DNA of 47,423 nucleotides from an uncultured Collinsella sp. (GCA_958427145.1 CAUAAZ010000014.1:1-47423), one strand, 5' to 3'. Shown: positions 15,515 to 24,784, numbered from the stretch's first letter. Notes: generated by a model from the sequence alone, not told the origin. Numbers and translations: made by a program.

Positions 15515-17575
15515 ATGAACGGAAGCCACTTTGATAAGCAAGCTCAACGTGAGTCCACCTGCTCGCTGGTTCACGGTACCTGGCGTTGTGTGGGTGCCAA
15601 AATAGCTTGCGTCGGCGCGTGCGCGCTTATGGTCGGTCAGTTGCTGCTGCCGAGCGTGGCGCTGGCGACGGAATGCGCCGATCCCGCCGCTGGGACGGAT
15701 GAGGTTGCCGCGGCTCCGGTGACGCCGACGGTTGCGGAGGATACGGCGGCTCCGGCGCCGGTACCGGTGGCCCCGGCTGCGCCGATGACTGACACGGCTC
15801 CGGTGGCGCAATCCACGGCAGAACCTCAGCAGGCTCAGCAGGACGCATCAGCGGCAACGGTGAACGCTGCGACACCCGCCGAACAAAACACTCCCAGTGA
15901 CAACGCCGCCACGCCGGCAAACGATGCCATCATGCCCTGTGGCGTGACCGATGTGACAGGCGGGAGCGGTGTTAAGGTCAAAACGACCGTGGTTCCCCAC
16001 TACACGGACTGCGTGCTTCCGAGCAATGTCACACTCGAAAAGGGCCAGTCGTATACCTATGATTTTCCCGATGTTGAGGGCGGCATGCCGGATGAGCCGC
16101 TCTGCGAACTTGTCGAAACCAAGTACTACCGGGCCGATGCTGCTTCGGGCGCCCTGGCTGAAGTCCAGGACACATCTATGTCCGATGTGACGGCTCACTT
16201 TGAGCCTGTTGGCGATCACATGAGGCTGACGCTGGCCTTTACGGGTGGCGCGGCAGGCGGCTCGTATCGACTCACGCGCAATGAGGTTCTTTATATTGGC
16301 GCGGCACTGACGTATACCGGAACTGACTATGGCACCGACTATGAAGGTGACAACAGCTACGCGGGCAGCTCGATTACCGTCAACGAAACCAGGGACGACT
16401 ATCACCTCCGTTATGCCATCAATAGCGAAATTACGCTTGTTGCATCGGAAAACGAAGCCATCCATAACCTGAACGTCAACGACGTGAAGACCGACTACGC
16501 GCCCGGCGAGGCGCCGCGCGCGACCGCGACGATCCCCGCCGCCGATGCCGACAAGTACGAGATCGCCTACGAGTGCTGGGAAGAAATGGAGCTCAATATG
16601 GAATCCGGGGAGTCGGTACCCGTTGCCTTCTGGTATTCCGACCCCGCGAAGTACACGCCGGGCATGAAGAAGATTGACCACTTCGAAGAGGGAAAGTTCT
16701 ACATGTACTCCGTTGAGCTGAGGCTCAAGGGCGACAATACCGTGGCCGATGACTGCAATATGAACGTCAACGGTCATTGGGCGCACCACGTCAAGACCGT
16801 CAACGGCGTCTTCGCCCCAAACGCTGACAATATGCTGTGCGAGCAGCCGATTGATGAATGGCGTGCCATCGACGTTATCGAGATTAATGGCGCCACGACT
16901 ATCTTTAAGGCGGGCGACAAGCCGGTCTTTACGGCGGGCACTCCGGCGGGTTCCGACTCTATTCTCCAGTGCGAGTTCTGGACGGGCAGCGACGGCAGCG
17001 AAGTGAACTCTCGGGAGTTCTGGGATCAGAACATCACGAACCACATCGACGACTTTAAGCCTGGCGTGACCTATCGCTACGGCCTGTACTTTAAGCCGGC
17101 GCGCGGTTTCTACTTTACGCCGAACACCAAGCTGGTGGTCAATGGCGTGGAGTGCGGCTACCAGATGGGCGAAGCGAGTGTAGTTGATCCCGAGAGCGGC
17201 TGGATCTACACCCTGTGGCTCAACACCGATCTGACCTTTACGCCTGAAGCCACGCCGACTCCCGATCCGCAGCCTACGCCGGATCCCAATCCGACACCGC
17301 AGCCTGGGGTGAAGCCCGATACGAAGCCCGAGCAGAAACCGGAGGCTAAGCCTGAGACGAAACCCGAGGCCAAACCTGAAGCTAAGCCCGCGGCCAAGCC
17401 GGCCACGACAACCGCCACGACCAAGACGGTTGAGAAAACCACGCAGGCCAAGAAGGACGATGCTGTCCTGGTTACCACGGGGGATACCACCGCGATGACG
17501 ATCGCCGCCCTAGGCATCGCCGGCGCAACTGTTGCCGCGACAGGCATCGCCGCGACGAAGCGCCGCAAGCGTTAG
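15515..17575 (+). CDS. Surface protein 2: secreted multidomain protein with sortase-type C-terminus
   Basis: 686 residues. The signal peptide is nearly the same as in surface protein 1 (GACALMVGQLLLPSVALA), cleaved near residue 49. An Ala/Pro/Thr/Glu-rich low-complexity stalk follows (about 50-145), then an unrecognised, probably beta-rich region (about 150-580) with repeated Asp/Tyr/Glu content and paired patterns such as GDKPVFTAG. A Pro/Lys/Glu-rich wall-spanning segment precedes LVTTGD (about 652-657), a hydrophobic helix and KRRKR. ATG 15515 follows AAGGAGG; a 28-codon upstream extension would translate the palindromic repeat and is rejected. The last ~100 bases and the region past the stop are nearly the same as in surface gene 3. 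Domain function unknown. Confidence 0.85.
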   Translation: MNGSHFDKQAQRESTCSLVHGTWRCVGAKIACVGACALMVGQLLLPSVALATECADPAAGTDEVAAAPVTPTVAEDTAAPAPVPVAPAAPMTDTAPVAQSTAEPQQAQQDASAATVNAATPAEQNTPSDNAATPANDAIMPCGVTDVTGGSGVKVKTTVVPHYTDCVLPSNVTLEKGQSYTYDFPDVEGGMPDEPLCELVETKYYRADAASGALAEVQDTSMSDVTAHFEPVGDHMRLTLAFTGGAAGGSYRLTRNEVLYIGAALTYTGTDYGTDYEGDNSYAGSSITVNETRDDYHLRYAINSEITLVASENEAIHNLNVNDVKTDYAPGEAPRATATIPAADADKYEIAYECWEEMELNMESGESVPVAFWYSDPAKYTPGMKKIDHFEEGKFYMYSVELRLKGDNTVADDCNMNVNGHWAHHVKTVNGVFAPNADNMLCEQPIDEWRAIDVIEINGATTIFKAGDKPVFTAGTPAGSDSILQCEFWTGSDGSEVNSREFWDQNITNHIDDFKPGVTYRYGLYFKPARGFYFTPNTKLVVNGVECGYQMGEASVVDPESGWIYTLWLNTDLTFTPEATPTPDPQPTPDPNPTPQPGVKPDTKPEQKPEAKPETKPEAKPEAKPAAKPATTTATTKTVEKTTQAKKDDAVLVTTGDTTAMTIAALGIAGATVAATGIAATKRRKR

Positions 17576-17612
17576 GTTTTGGCGACAGCGCCCGTCCTCG
17601 GCTTTAGCAAAA

Positions 17613-17667
17613 TCTCAATCTGTAACACCATACTGTCCAAAACGGCTCTAGATGTTACAGATTGAGA
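17613..17667. repeat. 25-nt-loop palindrome A1
   Basis: Perfect 15-bp arms TCTCAATCTGTAACA (17613-17627) and TGTTACAGATTGAGA (17653-17667) around a 25-nt loop. Confidence 0.9.
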
Positions 17668-17691
17668 TGAACCGAATGGCCGTCAATCTAA

Positions 17692-17750
17692 TGTCTCGAT
17701 CTGTAACACCAGGCGGGGAATTTGACCTCTAACTGTTACAGGTCGAGACA
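17692..17750. repeat. 25-nt-loop palindrome A2
   Basis: Arms TGTCTCGATCTGTAACA (17692-17708) and TGTTACAGGTCGAGACA (17734-17750) around a 25-nt loop of different sequence. Compared with A1 one arm pair is changed from A-T to G-C on both sides. Confidence 0.9.
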
Positions 17751-17770
17751 AACTGGCCGGCCAAGTTCGG

Positions 17771-17807
17771 AACCACCACAAAGGTGCCTGTCCCCTTTGT
17801 GGTGGTT
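17771..17807 (-). repeat. Constant-core palindrome 8
   Basis: Arms AACCACCACAAAGG (17771-17784) and CCTTTGTGGTGGTT (17794-17807) with the core in reverse orientation compared with the copies at 12007 and 15454. Confidence 0.85.
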
Positions 17808-17818
17808 TGCGCAGGTAG

Positions 17819-17862
17819 AACGGTAGGTTCGTATATATGAACCTACCGTTCGCTTTGTTTTT
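17819..17862 (+). terminator. Hairpin with T run upstream of surface gene 3
   Basis: A 12-bp perfect stem AACGGTAGGTTC / GAACCTACCGTT (17819-17830, 17839-17850) followed by CGCTTTGTTTTT. It may terminate transcription from gene 2 or, if within the leader of gene 3, act as an attenuator. It matches the hairpin at 15391-15418 in position and core. Confidence 0.65.
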
Positions 17863-17910
17863 GGACGACGATTACGCTGGATGACTTTTGGTTTCAGGAA
17901 AGGAACGACC

Positions 17911-20900
17911 ATGAGGTGGACTACTGTTCGAGCGCTTTGCCGCCGCCTGACCATTGCCGCGGTGACCCTCACTATGGTGACGGGCTCGTTGCCTGTGGGC
18001 GCGTTTGCTGAGGTGCTCACCACCGATAGCACCTTTGTGCAGACGGATAACGGCCAAGTAGCCGACGCCGCTCCCGCCGATTCGGCTGACGCCCAAACGT
18101 CAGACTCTGCTTCCGCCGACCCCGCGCCCGATGCCGGCGCTGCCGACCCCACAGTGCTCGATACCGGTGACACCCCTACGCCCCCGGCCTCCGAGATTGC
18201 ATCGGCAGCAGGCCTGACGGGCGCTGGGCAGACCGAGAGCACGCCTGCGGGTACGCTCGCCACCGATCTTGTCGAGGGCAAGGAACTCGCCGAGCAGCAG
18301 AAGCAAGAGGAGGCTTCCGGTGCCGAGGCAACCTGGAATGAGGATCTTGGGCTCTGGATGACCTCGAAGGGCGCCACGGGCGTAAAGGACGAATACGACG
18401 ATGGCTACGTGGCCGGCGAGCAGACCCCCGCGCAGTACTACTTCTCGATTGATAGCCTCACCAACGAAATTTCTATCGAGTATGGCGACGCGGGCATTAC
18501 CACGTTGGAGGTGCCCTCGACCATCGACGACAAAAATGTCGTAAGCCTTACGGGTATGGGAAACGCTGCGCTCACATCGATCACCTTCGCCCCTAATTCG
18601 CATGTCCGCTCGGTTGGAGGCTTGGGCGGCAGCAGCATCAAAGAGATCGCACTGCCCGATTCGGTCGAGGAGCTCAAGAGCTATGCATTCTACAAAAGCA
18701 AGACGCTCCAAACGGTAACCTGGCCCAACAACGCGGCCTTTACCACGATTCCCGAGCAGGCCTTTAAGGAATGTGAACAACTTGACGACAAGGTGGTGGC
18801 AACGCTGCCGCCTTCGGTCAAAACTATCGACTATCTTGCATTCGCCTATTGCGGCGTGCCACAGTTCTATGTCTCGGACACAACAGTGCTCACCTTTACG
18901 CAGATCAATGTGCCGGGCACGGTGGAGCGGATTGAGCGCAATGCCTTTGACGGGTGCTCGCATGTGTCGTCGGTGACGATCGGCGACGGCGTTAAATATA
19001 TCGGAGCGCACGCGTTCGCCTCTCTTGATCCTGCGATTGCCGGCAAAGAGATTGTGCTACCAAAAAGCGTGGAAATGATAGAGTGGGGAGCTTTTGAGAA
19101 CACGAGATACGGAAACGAGACGAACCATAATGCCGTTGCCCTGCGCGTGATGAACCCCGATCTTCAGTTTGGTGAGGCGGGCTATCCGGGCGACTATAAT
19201 GAGCGCGTGACAATCGATGGCGTAACGTATGCGATTCCCTTTAGTGAAGGCCAGACCATCTATGCCTATGCGACCGATTCGGCTGGCAACCCCTCGATGG
19301 TCAAAAAGCTTGCCGATGCCGTGGCCGATCGCAAGGACTCCGTCGATTCCTCGAAGCCTGCCTACACGTTTGAGTGGATGGGCGAGGCGGCCCAGGTGAC
19401 GGACAAACTTCCCCAGAGCGCGACGGCTACACTCGTGCAGGCGGGGCAGTCCACGCCGCTGGCGGCTGGCGATGACGGCAGCTTTACAGCGGACGCTCTC
19501 TCCAAGACAGCAGCCACCCTGCGCATTTCGCTCAGCGGTTACTATGACATGGTGCTGGCGCGCCCGGGCGACCAGATGACGGGCACATGGAATATCGGAG
19601 AGATTAAGGCGGAGGACTTTACCAAGATTCCGGCCTCGCGCGCGATTGAGCTCAACGTGGGCTATCTTGAACCGATTGTGGGCCAGGATAAGACCGAACG
19701 CATTGAGCTCGATAGTCTCGATAACATCGATTTGACGGTGAAGAGCGGCGGCAAGACGCTCAAACCTGCCAAGGGCGACAAGGAAAACGACTACCGTATC
19801 CAGGGCACAGCGCTCGTGGTGTCGCAGGCCATTGCCGACGCGGACCAGGATCTGGAGATAACGCTCGAGCCTAAAGACAGCCTCAAGCTGGGTGGGGCGA
19901 CGGCGACGGTGAAGCCTTCGGCCGGCAAGGTCGATATCGACTTGAAGCCCTGGGGCACGGCGACGGTCACGACCAAGGGCGACTACCAGGGCGCCAACCG
20001 CGTGCTGGTGTTCCGTACGTCCGACGGCAAGCTAGTTGCCGACGGTGTCACCTATCTGATGGGTTACGAAGACGATGGCACTACGCCTATCATGAAGGCC
20101 GAGACGCCGCGCCTTAAGGCCGGTTCGTACACCATCGTCGCCTTTAACAAGACGAGCTACGACATCCAAGCGACGAGCTATTCCACGTTTAGCCGCCTAG
20201 GGCTGACCGTGGGTAAGCATATCGCGCAAAAGCAGGTGAAGATTGAGGACGGCAAACAGCTCGACGTGACGCTCGACGTCCCCACGTTTGACGTGGAGAC
20301 GTATCGTGCCGAGCGTGGGCTGACGGCGGGCTCGGTTACCGCTGATTCGTCCGCGGTCGTTGGCGTGGAGACCGAGCTGCGCATTCATTACGAGCTCAAG
20401 GACAGTCAGGCTGCCAAGATTGAGATTCCGCTGGCCAAGGATGCCGTCGAGGATGTGTCCGCAGGCGCTCGCGAAGCCGGCGCCAGCTCCGATGCCATGT
20501 GGGCTGGCACAACTTGGGAGGGCGACAACCTCGTTCTCGATATGAAGAAGAGTGCGGGCGCCGATGTGTTTGTGCGCTTTAAGACTAAGGCCGCGGGCAC
20601 CTATGCCATCTCGCCGCTCATTACGCTGGGCGAGGTGACATTGCCGCTGGGAAGCACCACACTCGAGGTTAGCGGATCGCGCATCGAGGTCGACAACACC
20701 GACGTTCACAGCCTGCTGGGCAATGTGGCCTACGTTTATGCAGCGCCGGGCAAGAGCGTGCAGCTCACCGTGGGGACGGGCTCGTCGGCTGCAAAGTACA
20801 CCGGCAAGACCAATAAACTCGGCCGTGCCAAGATTGAATACGACCTGCCGCAGGATACGCTTGCCGCCGAGCGCGTGACGCTCGAGGCACGCGTGGGCTC

Positions 20901-23900
20901 GACCGATGTTGCCGCCGCTGCCGCAGAGGTGACGGCTCGCAACTATGTGCGCTATGTTCCGAGCGCTTCGGTCTGGAACTTTGATGTGACGTATCGTGGC
21001 GGTACGCAAAACTTGGTCAAGGACGGCAAGGACACCGGCAAGAGCCTGTGGACCTTCCATCATCTACCACAAAAGAAGAGCGCCTACTGGACCTTTGATA
21101 TCACGCTCGAGGTGGGAAACGAAGAGGCCGCCGACACGCTCGGCCTGTACGTGGACTGCGTGGATGGCAAGACGGTGACGATTCCTTTGACTCAAAAGTC
21201 GCGCGAGGGCACCCGTGTTCGCTATGTGGCGGAGTATGTGGACGAGGGTTACCTTAAGTTGCTCGACGAGTTTAACAAGGCGAATGACTCGGCCTATGTG
21301 AACTGCGGCAACTTTGAGCAAATCTTTATGCCGCAGACCTACCGCATCTCCAATGCTCAGCTTATGACCATGCTGAGTTTTGACGCCAACGCTTCGGCCA
21401 AAAAGCATTCCGCCGCGGCCGAGGAGCGCCAGCGGGAGTTCTCGAATGCCGTGCAGCAGTGGCACGAGTATATGATGGATAACTCGTTTAATGATGTCGA
21501 CGAGGCCTTTAACGACGCGATTGACCAGATGGTCGCCGATGCGCTTGCCGAGGAGGACGAGAACGGTAAAGAGGACGAAGCCCAAGGTGGAGCTGCCCGT
21601 AAGGCTCGTCGCGCCCCTGCCGCCAGCGACGGCGAGGGTGATGATGCTGGCAACGACGAGGCCGCGCAGTTTGCGGCCGAGCTCAAGGCCGCGGTCGGCG
21701 GGTCGGCGGCGCTGCTGACCCAGCAGGGCGACAGCTATGGCGTCAATGTGGACAAGATGATCTTTGAGGATGCTTACGGCACCAGCGAGGATTGGTATCA
21801 GGAACTTGCGGCGGCCCAGGGCGCGAACGCTGCGGATGCGGCCGCCATCAAGGAGCTCGTCGACCATGCATCGCGAGCGGAGTTTATTGCCCAGCAGGCC
21901 GAGGATCTGGTGGGCCAGTCGATGGGTATCGGCCGGCTCAACCAGTACGGAAGCTGGAATGACGCAACCGCTGCGGCGCTCAACAAGTGTGCGGGCATTA
22001 AGGCCAGCGAGTACAACGGCCAGTCGACGAGCGGGTTTAACGATTTGGGCCAGGCGCTCGGCAGCTCGCTGAGCTACAAGGCGGCTGACGACGATACCGT
22101 CAAGGGCTTTAAGGTCGCCGCGCCCGATGGCGAGCAGACGGCCTATATCGAGTCGGAATTTATCGAGAACTCCAATAACAACAAGAACCAGGCGCTTCTG
22201 TTTAACTCGATCGCCATGCAGTGCGACATTCTGGACGACCTGTACGACAACTGGAATGTGGTCCATAGCCTCAACAACTCCAAGGTGCGCGGATGGCTCA
22301 TGGCCTGGAAGCGCAACGGCGACGTGAGCGCCCATATGAAGCTCATCCGCACGATCCGTTCGCTCAAGAGCTATAAGATCGAGTGCGAAATGTTCGGCCA
22401 GGTCTTTAAGACCGATGCGTGGAAGGCGGCCGGCCAGGCGTTTCCCGCGGCGACTCAGGGCATCGGCATCTTTACCGGCATTTACGGCGTGAACGATGCC
22501 AGCAAGAACTGGGAGAACGTGAACGTCCGTATGCAGAAGGTGAAGGGCGAGCGCGAGGGCTATGAGCTTCAGCATACGCGCTTGCTTGCCAAGCCCGAGA
22601 AGACCGAGGACGACTGGAAGTGCATTTACGCGCTGCGTGACGCCATGGAGAAGGCGCGTGCGTTTGAGGATCTGCTGTATCGCCAGCTCTGCCACGACAG
22701 CACCGATGTGGCAGTGGGCTCCATTATGACAATCGCCGGCGTGCTGACGGCCGGTTCGGCGGGTACCGTGGTGGGCGCTGCCTATGACGCGGCTTCGACC
22801 AGCGTAGGTTCGGAGCGCGCGATTAAGCTGACCAATGCCGAATGCGCCTACGATGTTGCCTGCGAGCAGGTGGAGCGCGCGTGCCAGAATCGTATTACGG
22901 TCAACTGGGGCGAGCTGACCGATGCCGAGGTCTACAAGGCCAACAAGGACGGCTTGATCTCGGACGAGAAGATGCAGTCGATCTTCGAGGCGCGTTATCG
23001 CAATGTGGCTGCCAAGGCTGCACCCGATCCTGCGGGCGTGGTGTACGAGGGCCTGCTGTCCAATGCGGTTGAAGACGCGACGGTTGAGCTGTGGAGCGCC
23101 GACGATGCGGCCGGTACCAATGCAGTGCGTTGGGATGCCGAGGAGTATGAGCAGGACAATCCGCTTGCAACGGGTGCAGACGGTGCGTACAACTGGAATA
23201 CGCCGACCGGCTGGTATCAGGTGCGCGTGACCAAGGACGGGTATGGGGAGGCGCGTTCGGCTTGGCTGCGCGTGCCGCCGATTCAGACTGAGGTGAACAT
23301 TGGCTTGGTGTCGACGGCGGCGCCCGAGGTGGCTTCGGCCCATGCCTATACCGATTGCGTCGAGGTTGAGTTTACGCAGTATATGGACGCGAGCGACGAT
23401 ACCCCGGTCGCATTGTGCGCGCAGAGCTTGGGTGACGTGACGTATACGTGGCTCGACAAACAGGACGATCCCAATGGCAAGCCGCTGTCGCGCGTGCTGC
23501 GTATTCGCTATGCCGATGCGCGTGAGGCGGGCTCGACGGTGGCGTTTGAGCTCGACGGTGCTCGCAACTACGCCGGCACGGCCATGGCGCGCTGGGCAAG
23601 TGGTGAGCTTGTCGTGGGCGTTCGTGCCGACAAGCTCAAGCTCAACGTGGAGCAGGCTGTGACCATGCTTGATGGCAGTGACTTTGAGCTGGTGGCGCAT
23701 GTGACCGATAAGGCGGGCAAGCCGTTTGCGGGCGCCAAGGTTAGTGTTGGGCTGGAGTCCTCGGCTATCTGCTCTGTCGATGCCACCCAGGCCGTGACGG
23801 GCGAGGACGGCGCGGCGACGTTTGTGCTGCATGGTGCTCTGCCCGGTTTGACGACGTTGACGGCGGCGGTGGACGGCATGGCGCTGTCCAAGCAGGTCGA

Positions 23901-24531
23901 CGTTCGCGTGTCTGCCGAGGCGGTGCGACCGGCGCGACCGGTGGCGACGATTGGTGCGACGACGTTTGGTGCATGGTCGCCCAAGGAGAACTACATTACG
24001 GTGCCCAGGGGCACGAAGTTGGAGCTTTCTGCCGAGGATGGCACGACGATTTGGTGCACCACCAACGACACCTGCCCCTGCCGTGACGAAGGCCGCGTAA
24101 AGTACACCGAGCCTATTGCGCTCGATAGCAACATGTATGTGCGCATTGCGGCACAGCGCCCTGGCATGTCATACAGCGAGTATTCCGAGCGTCTGAACAT
24201 TACGATTACGGTGACCGATGAGCCGACGCCTGAGCCGACGCCCGATCCCGAGCCGACGCCCGAGCCGGACCCGACGCCTGGCGACGGCGAGCAGGGCGGC
24301 GGTGCGGATGGCTCTGGTGGCGCCGGGGCCCCTGCGGGCAGTTCGACTTCGACGACGACCACGGTGACGACGGACAAGTCCAAGGGTAAGGGCGAGAACG
24401 GCAAGAAGTCCGGCGGCACGGAGCTCGCCAGCACGGGTGACTCCGTCACGATGACGGTCGCCGCCCTGGGCATCGCCGGCGCAACCGTCGCCGCTGCCGG
24501 CATCGCCGCGACCAAGCGTCGCAAGCGTTAG
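17911..24531 (+). CDS. Surface protein 3: giant multidomain protein with BspA-like leucine-rich repeats
   Basis: 2206 residues, 6.6 kb. Signal peptide (RRLTIAAVTLTMVTGSLPVGAFAEV), then an Asp/Ala/Thr-rich stretch. BspA-type LRR_5 repeats lie at about 190-400 (units like IKEIALPDSVEELKSYAFYK and VERIERNAFDGCSHVSSVTI). A long unrecognised middle has Ig-like beta regions (about 480-1120) and an Ala/Gln/Glu-rich, probably helical region (about 1150-1700) containing a charged low-complexity patch near 1215-1250. A carboxypeptidase-regulatory-like beta domain lies near 1711-1800, a Big_1-like Ig domain near 1909-2004, and a chitobiase-C-terminal-like domain near 2010-2094 (WCTTNDT). A Pro/Glu linker, LASTGD (about 2172), a hydrophobic helix and KRRKR complete the sorting signal. 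ATG 17911 follows GGAAAGGA. Likely a wall-anchored adhesin; no enzyme site seen. Confidence 0.88.
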   Translation: MRWTTVRALCRRLTIAAVTLTMVTGSLPVGAFAEVLTTDSTFVQTDNGQVADAAPADSADAQTSDSASADPAPDAGAADPTVLDTGDTPTPPASEIASAAGLTGAGQTESTPAGTLATDLVEGKELAEQQKQEEASGAEATWNEDLGLWMTSKGATGVKDEYDDGYVAGEQTPAQYYFSIDSLTNEISIEYGDAGITTLEVPSTIDDKNVVSLTGMGNAALTSITFAPNSHVRSVGGLGGSSIKEIALPDSVEELKSYAFYKSKTLQTVTWPNNAAFTTIPEQAFKECEQLDDKVVATLPPSVKTIDYLAFAYCGVPQFYVSDTTVLTFTQINVPGTVERIERNAFDGCSHVSSVTIGDGVKYIGAHAFASLDPAIAGKEIVLPKSVEMIEWGAFENTRYGNETNHNAVALRVMNPDLQFGEAGYPGDYNERVTIDGVTYAIPFSEGQTIYAYATDSAGNPSMVKKLADAVADRKDSVDSSKPAYTFEWMGEAAQVTDKLPQSATATLVQAGQSTPLAAGDDGSFTADALSKTAATLRISLSGYYDMVLARPGDQMTGTWNIGEIKAEDFTKIPASRAIELNVGYLEPIVGQDKTERIELDSLDNIDLTVKSGGKTLKPAKGDKENDYRIQGTALVVSQAIADADQDLEITLEPKDSLKLGGATATVKPSAGKVDIDLKPWGTATVTTKGDYQGANRVLVFRTSDGKLVADGVTYLMGYEDDGTTPIMKAETPRLKAGSYTIVAFNKTSYDIQATSYSTFSRLGLTVGKHIAQKQVKIEDGKQLDVTLDVPTFDVETYRAERGLTAGSVTADSSAVVGVETELRIHYELKDSQAAKIEIPLAKDAVEDVSAGAREAGASSDAMWAGTTWEGDNLVLDMKKSAGADVFVRFKTKAAGTYAISPLITLGEVTLPLGSTTLEVSGSRIEVDNTDVHSLLGNVAYVYAAPGKSVQLTVGTGSSAAKYTGKTNKLGRAKIEYDLPQDTLAAERVTLEARVGSTDVAAAAAEVTARNYVRYVPSASVWNFDVTYRGGTQNLVKDGKDTGKSLWTFHHLPQKKSAYWTFDITLEVGNEEAADTLGLYVDCVDGKTVTIPLTQKSREGTRVRYVAEYVDEGYLKLLDEFNKANDSAYVNCGNFEQIFMPQTYRISNAQLMTMLSFDANASAKKHSAAAEERQREFSNAVQQWHEYMMDNSFNDVDEAFNDAIDQMVADALAEEDENGKEDEAQGGAARKARRAPAASDGEGDDAGNDEAAQFAAELKAAVGGSAALLTQQGDSYGVNVDKMIFEDAYGTSEDWYQELAAAQGANAADAAAIKELVDHASRAEFIAQQAEDLVGQSMGIGRLNQYGSWNDATAAALNKCAGIKASEYNGQSTSGFNDLGQALGSSLSYKAADDDTVKGFKVAAPDGEQTAYIESEFIENSNNNKNQALLFNSIAMQCDILDDLYDNWNVVHSLNNSKVRGWLMAWKRNGDVSAHMKLIRTIRSLKSYKIECEMFGQVFKTDAWKAAGQAFPAATQGIGIFTGIYGVNDASKNWENVNVRMQKVKGEREGYELQHTRLLAKPEKTEDDWKCIYALRDAMEKARAFEDLLYRQLCHDSTDVAVGSIMTIAGVLTAGSAGTVVGAAYDAASTSVGSERAIKLTNAECAYDVACEQVERACQNRITVNWGELTDAEVYKANKDGLISDEKMQSIFEARYRNVAAKAAPDPAGVVYEGLLSNAVEDATVELWSADDAAGTNAVRWDAEEYEQDNPLATGADGAYNWNTPTGWYQVRVTKDGYGEARSAWLRVPPIQTEVNIGLVSTAAPEVASAHAYTDCVEVEFTQYMDASDDTPVALCAQSLGDVTYTWLDKQDDPNGKPLSRVLRIRYADAREAGSTVAFELDGARNYAGTAMARWASGELVVGVRADKLKLNVEQAVTMLDGSDFELVAHVTDKAGKPFAGAKVSVGLESSAICSVDATQAVTGEDGAATFVLHGALPGLTTLTAAVDGMALSKQVDVRVSAEAVRPARPVATIGATTFGAWSPKENYITVPRGTKLELSAEDGTTIWCTTNDTCPCRDEGRVKYTEPIALDSNMYVRIAAQRPGMSYSEYSERLNITITVTDEPTPEPTPDPEPTPEPDPTPGDGEQGGGADGSGGAGAPAGSSTSTTTTVTTDKSKGKGENGKKSGGTELASTGDSVTMTVAALGIAGATVAAAGIAATKRRKR

Positions 24532-24568
24532 GTTTTGGCGACAGCGCCCATTCTCGGCTTCAGTAAAA

Positions 24569-24623
24569 TCTCAATCTGTAACACCGAGCCAGATATTTGG
24601 GCTCCAGGTGTTACAGATTGAGA
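24569..24623. repeat. 25-nt-loop palindrome B1
   Basis: Perfect arms TCTCAATCTGTAACA (24569-24583) and TGTTACAGATTGAGA (24609-24623), loop exactly 25 nt. Confidence 0.9.
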
Positions 24624-24649
24624 TGAACTATCCGGGCGTCAACCTAACG

Positions 24650-24704
24650 TCTTGATCTGTAACACGTAGCGGGATATTTGGTCTCTAACTGTTACAGATT
24701 GAGA
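24650..24704. repeat. 25-nt-loop palindrome B2
   Basis: Arms TCTTGATCTGTAACA (24650-24664) and TGTTACAGATTGAGA (24690-24704) with two wobble positions, loop exactly 25 nt. Starts 81 bp after B1. Confidence 0.9.
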
Positions 24705-24729
24705 CAAAACGGAGGCGGTTGGAGCAATA

Positions 24730-24784
24730 TCTCGATCTGTAACAACTACGAGGCTCAACAGGGTCTAACTGTTACAGATTGAGA
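24730..24784. repeat. 25-nt-loop palindrome B3
   Basis: Arms TCTCGATCTGTAACA (24730-24744) and TGTTACAGATTGAGA (24770-24784) with one wobble, loop exactly 25 nt. Starts 80 bp after B2. Confidence 0.9.

Larger units (their letters stand above)
17576..17910. other. 335-bp intergenic region between surface genes 2 and 3
   Basis: No gene. It holds ~35 bp that continue the homology with the 3' flank of gene 3, two 25-nt-loop palindromes (17613-17667, 17692-17750), one constant-core palindrome (17771-17807), a hairpin with a T run (17819-17862) and the ribosome site of gene 3. Confidence 0.8.

Noticed and set aside
21064..23832. 922-codon open frame on the minus strand
   Set aside because: Antisense shadow of the high-GC surface gene 3; His/Arg/Leu-rich composition, no domain and no ribosome site.
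24569..24784. CRISPR-like array (repeats with fixed 25-nt variable parts)
   Set aside because: Variable parts lie inside palindromes, the parts between units are partly conserved, there are only 2-3 units per site and no cas genes in the window.
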